From an uncultured Flavobacteriaceae bacterium (lineage in GTDB: Bacteria > Bacteroidota > Bacteroidia > Flavobacteriales > Flavobacteriaceae): 52,458 nucleotides of DNA. Shown here piece after piece: positions 15,457-22,922 of the stretch; positions within the stretch are counted from its first letter, which is position 1; each line of letters starts with the position of its first letter. The stretch spans positions 1-52,458 of the forward strand of contig CANMSB010000034.1 of the NCBI GenBank assembly GCA_947500445.1, read 5' to 3'. The translations under genes and the position numbers were made by a program. Below the pieces are notes generated by a model that saw only the letters and a program-made list of their open reading frames with translations, made no database searches and was not told the origin of the DNA.

Positions 15457-16212
15457 ATGAAAAAAATTATGATATGTCTCGTCGGAATATGCAGTATGTT
15501 CGCGGCAACGGCACAGTCCGACTTTTCCCAGTCCTTGGATGGGGTAGCATGGGTAAAGATCGAAACAAAATCGGCGATTGTATTGAAGACGCACGATAAA
15601 GCGACCCTGCTCATCCAGGTCGCCCAAAAGAAGCCCCTGCCCTCTCGTGCAAAGGGATTGAAACTGGTGGGCGATGGCGGAATGGACAATACCGATATTG
15701 GTTTTAAGGTAGTACGATCCGGTAGCGATCTGATCGTTAGAAATTTAAGAAAATCGCAAAAGGCCGAAATTTTTCTTCCAAAAACACAGAATGTGTCGGT
15801 TACCAACACTTGGAACGGTAACATCTACATCGAAGGGTTCAGCGGTGAAGTGGAAGCGAACGCGAACCTTAACGGCGGTCTGGTAATGTCGGGGCTATCG
15901 GGACCGGTAACGGCCTATTCCCTTAATCAAGGAATAACCGTAACCTTCGATGCCGTTTCAAAAGACAACCCTATTGTGCTCACCACTACCAACGGGGCAA
16001 TAGATGTAAGTCTTCCCGAAAATACCAAGGCCAATCTGGAATTGAGTTCTTGGAACGGCGAAGTCTATACCAATTTTGATTTGGAGCGTCCGGAAAAAGA
16101 AGGGCTTAAATCGGTTTCCAGCAAAAAGGTAAAAGGGCTTTTGAACGGGGGCGGGTCCAAGATCAAGCTGAACTCTACTAACGGCAATATTTATCTTAGA
16201 AAAAAAGAGTAG
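15457..16212 (+). CDS. Exported DUF4097-like beta-helix protein
   Basis: A 251-residue protein with a signal peptide (cleavage after ATAQ, about residue 21). The mature part is built of short repeating beta strands with recurring NGG and TNGAIDV turns and ends in LNSTNGNIYLRKKE. This is the DUF4097/head-GIN-like beta-solenoid pattern often found downstream of anti-sigma genes in Bacteroidota. It starts 16 bases after the anti-sigma stop, so it is probably cotranscribed. It is the smaller-scale partner of the next gene; both end with the NGN-YLR motif. Function unknown, likely envelope related. Confidence 0.75.
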   Translation: MKKIMICLVGICSMFAATAQSDFSQSLDGVAWVKIETKSAIVLKTHDKATLLIQVAQKKPLPSRAKGLKLVGDGGMDNTDIGFKVVRSGSDLIVRNLRKSQKAEIFLPKTQNVSVTNTWNGNIYIEGFSGEVEANANLNGGLVMSGLSGPVTAYSLNQGITVTFDAVSKDNPIVLTTTNGAIDVSLPENTKANLELSSWNGEVYTNFDLERPEKEGLKSVSSKKVKGLLNGGGSKIKLNSTNGNIYLRKKE

Positions 16213-16388
16213 CATCCGCTATAAATCACCCATGGTAAGGCAATAGCATTTTAAACAAGCTATGCGATGGTTACCAACCAATTTTGATGCCAGCGTTTGT
16301 AGCGAACATGGAGTCCTTAAACCCGGTTTAAACCTTAGAACAGCTACTATATAAAACGGGACAAAACAATCACAAAAAACGAACAGTC

Positions 16389-17108
16389 ATGAAAACAACT
16401 ATCGCAACCGCCGTTTTGGTCCTCATCGGCCTAACGGCACATGCACAAAAAATTATTGAAAAAACCATCGCGCATAACGATCGGGCCATTGCATTGGAAG
16501 TGAAATTTGCATCCAGCATAACGGTACGCACATGGGACAAACCGCAAGTGTACATTAAAGCGACCATTCGTACGGAAGGGCAACGGTATCAGGACGATTA
16601 CAAACTGCATGTTACGGAGACTGCCAATACCATCCGCATCGAATCGGACGTAAAAGCCATTTTTGAAAAATTCAAGGAAGCTTGGGAACAGGATCCGGAC
16701 AAGAGAAAGAACTACTACAACACCTCCGACCAGTATACTTTTACTTATACCCTATTCGTACCCAAGGATGCAGCACTGGAAGTAAGCAGTATCAATGGCA
16801 GCCTGTCATCGGAAAACATTACCGGCACCTTTACGGCCGATTTGATCAACGGTGATATCGAAATCGCCAAATATTCGGGAAACCTGGAACTCTCGACCAT
16901 CAATGGCATTATCGACATGCCCTTGACCGACGTACAAATGGTGGCCGAAACGGTGCATGGGGAGATCTATCTCCCGAAAAACGTAAAATTCGAGTCGAGC
17001 GACCGTCGGGTAGGCGAAAAAATATCGGCCAATGTCGATGGCGCTACCCATAGGTTGGTTTTGAACACAGTAAACGGGAATATGTATTTAAGGAATGGCC
17101 AAAAATAA
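16389..17108 (+). CDS. Second exported DUF4097-like beta-helix protein
   Basis: A 239-residue paralogue of the preceding protein. It has a signal peptide (cleavage near AHAQ, residue 20), a strand-rich N-terminal half with a charged insert (about 75-115), and a C-terminal solenoid with repeated INGSL, INGDIEI, INGIIDM and VNGNMYLRNG turns. It probably belongs to the same sigma/anti-sigma operon, though the 176-base gap upstream may contain a further promoter. It converges with the DUF423 gene 12 bases away. Confidence 0.75.
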   Translation: MKTTIATAVLVLIGLTAHAQKIIEKTIAHNDRAIALEVKFASSITVRTWDKPQVYIKATIRTEGQRYQDDYKLHVTETANTIRIESDVKAIFEKFKEAWEQDPDKRKNYYNTSDQYTFTYTLFVPKDAALEVSSINGSLSSENITGTFTADLINGDIEIAKYSGNLELSTINGIIDMPLTDVQMVAETVHGEIYLPKNVKFESSDRRVGEKISANVDGATHRLVLNTVNGNMYLRNGQK

Positions 17109-17120
17109 GGTGCGGTAACC

Positions 17121-17510
17121 TTAGCGGCCGGATAGGGTGAAAAAGCGATACGCCAACAAGGCCCATCCCAAAAGCAGGAACAGCCCGCCCAATGGGGTAA
17201 TCGGACCCAAGAACCGTATTTTTTTTCCTTTGGAAGCACTCAGCACCAATCCGTAAATACTGAAGGAAAATAAAAATGTCCCTATGATGAACGACCATAC
17301 CATAGTCCGTTCCAAGGCGGTCTCCAAAGTAAGGTTCACCCCTAGCACCGTTAAAATAATGGCGTGGTACATCTGATACTTTACCCCGGTCTCAAAGGAC
17401 TTCAACTGTTCGGCAGTACACGTCTTTTTTAGGGCGTGGGCGCCAAAGGCACCAAAAGCGATGGCCAACATGCCGAACAATGAACCAAATACTTGGGCGT
17501 ACAATATCAT
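17121..17510 (-). CDS. DUF423 family (YgdD-like) small membrane protein
   Basis: A 129-residue protein with four membrane helices and the DUF423 signature: GAFGAHALK near the N-terminus, then QMYHAIIL, and the RFLGPITPLGGLFLLLGW helix at the end. Length and order are standard for the family, which is widespread and uncharacterised. The reverse-complement neighbourhood gives no functional clue. A terminator shared with the SDR gene lies upstream at 17574-17610. Confidence 0.9.
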   Translation of the reverse strand: MILYAQVFGSLFGMLAIAFGAFGAHALKKTCTAEQLKSFETGVKYQMYHAIILTVLGVNLTLETALERTMVWSFIIGTFLFSFSIYGLVLSASKGKKIRFLGPITPLGGLFLLLGWALLAYRFFTLSGR

Positions 17511-17573
17511 TCCAATTATTTGGGAATAAAGATAACCCTATTTGCAAGATGAGTTCGTTATTTTTCCTATAAC

Positions 17574-17610
17574 AAAAAGGCCCATCTATTCTTCGATAGA
17601 TGGGCCTTTT
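17574..17610. terminator. Strong bidirectional terminator
   Basis: AAAAAGGCCCATCTAT (17574-17589) is the inverse of ATAGATGGGCCTTTT (17596-17610), with a 6-base loop. The A and T tracts allow it to work both ways; it ends the leftward SDR transcript. Confidence 0.85.
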
Positions 17611-17628
17611 TATAGGGAAGTATGGCTT

Positions 17629-18378
17629 TTAAATCTGTGCCAAGCCACCGTCAACGGAAAGTTCGATTCCGTTTACGTAACTCGCTTCCGTAGAGGCTAA
17701 AAAGAGAACGGTATCGGCAATTTCTTTTGGCGTTCCGAAGCGTTTTAGCGGTACCGTAGCGGCAAAACCTTGCCCCATTTCGTTAATGGCCTCTTCACTC
17801 ATTCCCATTTTGTCATAAATAGGGGTTCCGATGGGGCCCGGCGCAATAGCGTTTACCCGTATTCCCCTTGGGGCCAATTCAGTGGTCAACACCCTTGCGT
17901 AAGCTCTTAACGCTCCTTTGGTGGCACTGTATACCGCTGCGTTATCGAACCCTTTTTGGTGTACGATAGAGGTATTAAAAATAATGTTGGCACCATCGTT
18001 CAGCTGTGGGATGGCACTTTTTACCAAAAATGCCGGACCTTTGATGTTGATGTTGAATTGCGAATCGAAGTGGTCTTCGTCTATCTGGTCGGCCGGCATA
18101 AAATAGGCCACCCCCGCGTTCACAAAAAGCACGTCGATCTTTCCATAGGTCTCCACGGCAAAATCGATCAACGATTGGTTGTCCGCAATGCTGGACTGAT
18201 CGGCCAAAAAGGTCGCGAAGGTTCCGCTGAGTTCTTTTGAGACCTCGTCCAAGGCTTCCTGTCTTCTCCCAGAGAGCACCACCTTGGCACCTTCTTCAAG
18301 AAAACGCTTGACCGTTTCCAAACCTATTCCCGAATTTCCTCCGGACACCACTACTACTTTGTCATTAAATCTACTCAT
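17629..18378 (-). CDS. Short-chain dehydrogenase/reductase (SDR, classical type)
   Basis: A 249-residue cytoplasmic oxidoreductase. The nucleotide motif GGNSGIG is at 13-19, NAGV at about 87-90, and the catalytic triad is S137, Y150 and K154 (YSATK). It ends with the VNGIELSVDGG segment common in this family. The absence of an acidic residue favouring NAD at the end of beta-2 (LSGRRQ instead) suggests NADP(H). The substrate is unknown. A 16-base operator identical in arms to that of the adjacent TetR gene lies upstream, so it is the likely target of that repressor. Confidence 0.93.
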   Translation of the reverse strand: MSRFNDKVVVVSGGNSGIGLETVKRFLEEGAKVVLSGRRQEALDEVSKELSGTFATFLADQSSIADNQSLIDFAVETYGKIDVLFVNAGVAYFMPADQIDEDHFDSQFNINIKGPAFLVKSAIPQLNDGANIIFNTSIVHQKGFDNAAVYSATKGALRAYARVLTTELAPRGIRVNAIAPGPIGTPIYDKMGMSEEAINEMGQGFAATVPLKRFGTPKEIADTVLFLASTEASYVNGIELSVDGGLAQI

Positions 18379-18396
18379 GATATAATTGTTATATTC

Positions 18397-18412
18397 TGAA
18401 ACAATCGTTTCA
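18397..18412. promoter_or_regulatory. TetR operator upstream of the SDR gene
   Basis: TGAAACAATCGTTTCA differs by one base from the perfect palindrome TGAAACGATCGTTTCA in front of the tetR gene, and lies 19 bases from the SDR start. Confidence 0.7.
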
Positions 18413-18429
18413 AAATTAGTTAAAAAAAT

Positions 18430-19011
18430 TTATGCTAAAATCTCCAACATGCTATCGATAATACTCCTAAGGGCTTTGCGGTCCCTAATCAGCATCCCGG
18501 TCATCCGAAACCCCTGAAAGCTATTGAAAACATGGTACGTGTACGCTTCGGCATCTTTATGGGTATTGATCACCCCTTGTTGTTGCCCATCGATAATCAG
18601 GTTTTTGAACAACTGCAACAAACCGTCCTGGCTTGTCAGCAGCCATTGTTTTACGCCATCGTCCTGATTGCCCATTTCGGACTTGCAATTCATGCCAAAA
18701 CAGCCTTTTCCGTCGGAATCGTCCATGATTTCGGGCAAAAAACCTTCAAAAATAAACCGAATGGCCTCCAGAGGGTCCTTGGCTTTTACCAGCGCTTTTT
18801 GGAATACACCTCCAGACTCTTTTTGATAGTGTTCCAACGTTTCCTGGTAGAGTTCCAATTTGGAACCGAACGTATTGTAAATACTAGATCGGTTAAGTCC
18901 CGTGGCATCGACAAGGTCCTGCATGGAGGTACCGTTAAATCCCTTTTTCCAAAAGACGTCCATTGCCTGTTGCAAGGTACTATTTCGTTCAAATGCTGCG
19001 GTACGTGCCAT
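18430..19011 (-). CDS. TetR/AcrR-family repressor
   Basis: A 193-residue regulator from the ATG at 19011 (MARTAAFERN); the frame is open seven codons further to a TTG, which is less likely. The N-terminal helix-turn-helix reads FNGTSMQDLVDATGLNRSSIYNTFGSK (about 30-56), the standard TetR fold, followed by a helical ligand domain. It lies 51 bases upstream of the SDR gene on the same strand. Matching 16-base palindromes before both genes indicate it represses itself and the SDR gene, as in aldehyde- or quinone-responsive YxaF/LmrA-like systems. Confidence 0.92.
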   Translation of the reverse strand: MARTAAFERNSTLQQAMDVFWKKGFNGTSMQDLVDATGLNRSSIYNTFGSKLELYQETLEHYQKESGGVFQKALVKAKDPLEAIRFIFEGFLPEIMDDSDGKGCFGMNCKSEMGNQDDGVKQWLLTSQDGLLQLFKNLIIDGQQQGVINTHKDAEAYTYHVFNSFQGFRMTGMLIRDRKALRSIIDSMLEILA

Positions 19012-19040
19012 TTTGCTATGAATACGGAACAAATATATAA

Positions 19041-19056
19041 TGAAACGATCGTTTCA
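19041..19056. promoter_or_regulatory. TetR operator upstream of its own gene
   Basis: TGAAACGATCGTTTCA is a perfect 16-base palindrome centred 38 bases before the tetR ATG. The same site with one change precedes the SDR gene. Confidence 0.75.
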
Positions 19057-19233
19057 GAAAATGATTTAACATTTTTTTGTAAAAGGCAACCATACGATGT
19101 TGGTAATACGCTTAAAAAAGTGGAATGTAAAAACTAGAGAATCCGTACGATACGTTTGCCAACAAGCTGCCATTAAAAAAACCATGACCGCTAGCAGCCA
19201 TGATTTCTGTGGTGTTTTGTATACGGCCGCAGC

Positions 19234-19605
19234 CTACTGTCCCTGCTCGTCGTAAAAAAACTGTTCTTTTACAATTTTCCCTTCCTTCACTTCGTATACG
19301 GCGATTTCGGAAGTCGTGGACCGTTGCCCCGATGGCTTGTGAGTGGTATCCATCTCAAATTTGACCGAAAACCAATTGTCGGCAACAATGGGTTCCGAAA
19401 CGGTGGTATTGTGGACCTCGAAATTTTCTTGCCACCATTCCCCTTTTTTCTGAATGCCCTCAAAACCCTCGACATAAGCACCTTCCGCTTTGCCATCGTT
19501 TTCGATACTTACAATTTTTGGGCTGTACAATTCTTGGTAGGGCGATTCAAAATCGCCTGCTTTACACCATGTCACCAATTTTTCGGCAACTTCTTTTGTA
19601 TTCAT
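19234..19605 (-). CDS. SnoaL-like/NTF2-fold protein
   Basis: A 123-residue cytoplasmic protein with NTF2-like order: an N-terminal helix (EVAEKLVTWCKAGDFESPYQELYSP), a middle strand and helix with KGEWWQENFEVHN, and C-terminal strands WFSVKFEMDTTHKPSG and EIAVYEVKEGKIVKEQFFY. Such proteins are enzymes or binding proteins for small hydrophobic molecules. No catalytic set can be named. It stands alone. Confidence 0.75.
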   Translation of the reverse strand: MNTKEVAEKLVTWCKAGDFESPYQELYSPKIVSIENDGKAEGAYVEGFEGIQKKGEWWQENFEVHNTTVSEPIVADNWFSVKFEMDTTHKPSGQRSTTSEIAVYEVKEGKIVKEQFFYDEQGQ

Positions 19606-19760
19606 GTTCGATATTTTTAAGGAAGTGGTAAAAACGGTATTGCTAACAGATTGTGTTGTTGTGAATTGCTAGCACGGCCCTCCCCCTTCATTGATTAGGA
19701 CATACAATTTACAAGATCGGACAATGCCAAGCAACAGTAGTTCCTGCAACAACACCATTG

Positions 19761-20183
19761 CTATTTCAGGGGTATGGTAATGGAGGTGTCCGAATCGACC
19801 TTAAAAACACATTCGTCATAATCGGGAGGCCCGAAGGTTTTCAATTTTCCCTTAGAAAAACCCAGCGCTTCTTTTGGTATTCCCAACAGATTGGTGTCCA
19901 ATTCGTCATTGTCGTTTTCATCGTGGTAAAGGGCCAAAGCGTAAGTACCTGTCGGCAATTGCTCCAAAACGATGGTGGTCGTCCCTTTTTGGGCTTTTTC
20001 TTTTTTCCCGCTAAATATACTTTCCGGTTTTAAAAAACCGTCCGCAGTATTGTATACCCCCACATTGATGGAGCCCTTGGATGAAGGTACGCCATTAACG
20101 GAAATGGTCAATTGGTGCTGCGCCATAGAAAAAAACGGAAAGGCTATCAGAAAAAAAAGGATTCTAAAAACGGATATTCTCAT
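19761..20183 (-). CDS. DUF2141 domain-containing exported protein
   Basis: A 140-residue protein with a signal peptide (cleavage after SMAQ, residue 21) and a DUF2141 beta-sandwich. The conserved GTYALALYHDENDNDELDTNLLG segment contains an acidic DxNxD-like loop that could bind calcium. The family is common in Bacteroidota and uncharacterised. It follows the next upstream gene by 30 bases, so the two may be cotranscribed. Confidence 0.85.
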   Translation of the reverse strand: MRISVFRILFFLIAFPFFSMAQHQLTISVNGVPSSKGSINVGVYNTADGFLKPESIFSGKKEKAQKGTTTIVLEQLPTGTYALALYHDENDNDELDTNLLGIPKEALGFSKGKLKTFGPPDYDECVFKVDSDTSITIPLK

Positions 20184-20213
20184 GGTAACGGTATTACAAC
20201 AAGCTTGCCAAAT

Positions 20214-20648
20214 TTACTCGATTGTTTCTTTGGGCAGCTTTTCTTGAAGCGTTTCCAGCAAGTTCTGGGTATCGACGGAATCCCGCAAATTTAAGAACAA
20301 CAATAAAGAGTCTTGATACACCAGTTTTATTTTCTTTTGGGGAAAATTATCAAGGTACACATATACTTTTTCATCGGTAAGCGAATCCTTAAACTCGCGG
20401 TAAACGCCCTTTCCCCAGCCAAAGGCCGAAAACCCGTTCAGGCGTTCCATGGGTGGGAGGTGTTCCACCAGTTGCACACTATCCAAATCGGCAAACGGGA
20501 GTTCTTTATAATAAAAGCCCGATAGGACGGTGATCCGATCGTTTTCCAATTTCATCCAGTTTTTGGAATGGGAGGCGAACGCGAGACAACAGACCACAAG
20601 GGTCAGTATGATCAACAAGTTCCATAACCAATGCCGCTTTTTTTTCAT
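20214..20648 (-). CDS. Small membrane-anchored protein with PH-like domain
   Basis: A 144-residue protein with one N-terminal helix (about 8-27) and a soluble part (KNWMKLENDRITVLSGFYYKELPFADLDSVQLVEHL and later strands) in the style of bacterial PH-like domains. Function unknown. It lies 30 bases upstream of the DUF2141 gene and 57 bases after the S9 peptidase stop on the same strand. Confidence 0.6.
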   Translation of the reverse strand: MKKKRHWLWNLLIILTLVVCCLAFASHSKNWMKLENDRITVLSGFYYKELPFADLDSVQLVEHLPPMERLNGFSAFGWGKGVYREFKDSLTDEKVYVYLDNFPQKKIKLVYQDSLLLFLNLRDSVDTQNLLETLQEKLPKETIE

Positions 20649-20705
20649 GTGCCTATTTTTGATGGCCTATAGGAGTATAACGCAAAGTACCGTCATTTAT
20701 TGATG

Positions 20706-22748
20706 TTATGGTGCTAAAGTAGCGCCTCCGTAAGTCTCGAACCAGGCCAATGTATGGGCGATTTTGGTAATAAGATTGCTGGGGCGATTGGCGATACCGT
20801 GGCTTGCCCCGGGAATCTCAACCAATACCGTTGGTATTTTACGCAGTTTTAGGGCGTGGTACAACTGTTTGGCCTCGCTGGGCGGGGTACGCAGGTCGTT
20901 CATGCCGACCAGTACCATGGCCGGTGTTTCAATATTCCCCACTAGGGATAGGGGCGAAAATTTCCAATAGCCTTCAAAGTTCTCCCAGGGCTGTCCGGGG
21001 TAACGGCTGTTTGCATATCCGAAGTAGTTGTCCGCCACTAAAGTTTTACTGATCCAGTTCATTACCGGTTTTGCGACCACGGCAGCTTCAAAACGGTCGT
21101 TTTTTCCGATCATCCAAGCGGTCATGATTCCCCCGGCACTACCTCCCGTAACAAAAAGCTGGTCCTCTTGTGCCCAACCCTTTGCAATACAATGATCGAC
21201 ACCGTCCATTACATCATTATAGTCTTCGCCGGGGTAGTTGTTGTACAACAAGTTTCCAAACTCTTCTCCATAACTGGTACTGCCCCTTGGGTTCGGATAA
21301 AAAACGATGTATCCCGCAGCCGCGTACAACTGCATTTCAGCGGAAAACCGATCTCCGTAGTTCAAGATCGGACCGCCATGGTTTTCCACTAAAAAAGGGT
21401 ATTTTTTTGTGGCATCGTAGTTGGGCGGAAACACCACCCAGGCCTGTATGTCCCTTTGATCTACGCTGGAGGTATACCATACTTCCTTTACCTCCCCCAT
21501 GGTCCTGTAGTCCAGCAACGCCTTATTCAGGTCCGTAAGCATTTGCGGCCTTTCGGCCTTTGCCTTGAGCAGGGCCAATTCGGAGGGATGGTCCGGACGT
21601 GTTCGGGTATAGGCGATATGCCCGTTTTTGGCAACGCTGAACGAACCGCCCGCATAGGGGCGCCCTATGGATGTACCGCCCAGATCGCCGGCGAGCGTCC
21701 TAACCTTTCCGTTAAGGGAAATATGCCCTATTTTACTGTTGCCCTTATCGTCATAAACGAAGTACATGCCGGTACTTTTGGCGTCCCATACCACATTGGA
21801 GATGCTCCTATCCAAAGCATTGGAAACTGTTTTTTTATCACTCCCATCAACGTTCATTACTTGGAGTTTGCGCGTTTGGTAGGCCTGCACCTTGTCTTCA
21901 AAACCAATATAGGCTATGTGTTTTCCATTGGGCGACACCAATGGAGCGGTATCGGGACCGTTGCGATCGGTAAGTGCCTTTATGCTGCCCGTACCTACGG
22001 TGACCTCATAAATTTCGCTGTTTCGAAAATCATACTCCCATTCCGCAGCGCGATTTCCGGAACAATAGATTTTTTTGGCATCCGCCGACCAGGACAACGG
22101 ACCATTGTGGTTGTAATCGCCCGAACTTATCTGCCTCGGGGCTCCCCCGATGGCCGGTATGGTAAAAATATGCTGGAAACCCGGTTTCAAATACCCCCGA
22201 CCATCCGCTTCATGATACAGCCGATCGGTTATTCTCGGGGCATCGGCCCATTTTGCGCCCTTTGGTTTTTTTGGCATTTTGGCCAGAACAGGGGCCGATT
22301 GCGCCACTTTCATGGTAAACGCCAGTTCCTCTCCCGTGGGAGACCAACAAATGGAACCGGGACTGAACGGCAGTTGCGTAATTTTAGCGACTTTCCCCGT
22401 AGCCGTCCAATACATATAAATTTCCGCACCTTCTTCCGTACTGCTGACAAATGCGAGCCGTTTTCCGTCGGGCGACCATCTTGGGCTGAATTCCGAAACT
22501 TCGCGATCGGTCATTTTTTGATGTTGGGTACCATCGGTCCGGACCATCCATAAATTACCGACAGCGGCATCTTTCATGACATCAAAACCCATACGCCTAT
22601 ACACGATATGCGCTCCGTCAGGAGAAATCTGCGGGTCGGACACGTACTGCAGGTCAAAAACATCGAGGTACGAAAAATGCGGGTTCTGAGCGGTAGCATT
22701 GCTTAAAAAAAAGAGACAGAACAGGGTAAGGAAATACTTTGGATACAT
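20706..22748 (-). CDS. S9-family prolyl oligopeptidase-like exported peptidase
   Basis: A 680-residue exported protein. The ATG at 22748 is chosen because it begins the signal peptide (MYPKYFLTLFCLFFLSNATAQ); the frame is open ten codons further. Residues about 25-410 form a WD-like beta-propeller with repeated SPDG turns. The C-terminal alpha/beta-hydrolase carries the triad S537 (GGSAGG), D618 (MNDLRTP) and H650 (GASHG). It cleaves short peptides, probably in the periplasm, as in acylaminoacyl-peptidase or DPP-IV relatives. It follows the Pel-like operon but is not part of known Pel pathways. Confidence 0.93.
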   Translation of the reverse strand: MYPKYFLTLFCLFFLSNATAQNPHFSYLDVFDLQYVSDPQISPDGAHIVYRRMGFDVMKDAAVGNLWMVRTDGTQHQKMTDREVSEFSPRWSPDGKRLAFVSSTEEGAEIYMYWTATGKVAKITQLPFSPGSICWSPTGEELAFTMKVAQSAPVLAKMPKKPKGAKWADAPRITDRLYHEADGRGYLKPGFQHIFTIPAIGGAPRQISSGDYNHNGPLSWSADAKKIYCSGNRAAEWEYDFRNSEIYEVTVGTGSIKALTDRNGPDTAPLVSPNGKHIAYIGFEDKVQAYQTRKLQVMNVDGSDKKTVSNALDRSISNVVWDAKSTGMYFVYDDKGNSKIGHISLNGKVRTLAGDLGGTSIGRPYAGGSFSVAKNGHIAYTRTRPDHPSELALLKAKAERPQMLTDLNKALLDYRTMGEVKEVWYTSSVDQRDIQAWVVFPPNYDATKKYPFLVENHGGPILNYGDRFSAEMQLYAAAGYIVFYPNPRGSTSYGEEFGNLLYNNYPGEDYNDVMDGVDHCIAKGWAQEDQLFVTGGSAGGIMTAWMIGKNDRFEAAVVAKPVMNWISKTLVADNYFGYANSRYPGQPWENFEGYWKFSPLSLVGNIETPAMVLVGMNDLRTPPSEAKQLYHALKLRKIPTVLVEIPGASHGIANRPSNLITKIAHTLAWFETYGGATLAP

Positions 22749-22922
22749 GAACGCAAGGTTTAAAGGATACCACTTCAACTTTTAATACCGATTTCCCTTT
22801 CACATGGGTATAAAGGATTTAAAGCTTCGGATAGGTGGCCTAAACTTACGCATAAGCAAGCAGTTCGACAAGCAGAAAAAGAACCACGGAACGTACTCCC
22901 GTTCAAACGTTCGGCATCAGGG

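Noticed and set aside
18532-19137. Rightward frame of 201 codons over the tetR gene
   Set aside because: Antisense to a regulator with a clear helix-turn-helix and operator.
21456-22553. Long rightward frame (365 codons)
   Set aside because: It lies antisense within the S9 peptidase, has no family-like sequence, and reflects codon bias of the real gene.
20706-22748. S9 peptidase as a member of the Pel-like operon
   Set aside because: It is separated by 174 bases from the fusion gene and no peptidase belongs to known Pel pathways; shared strand alone is not enough.
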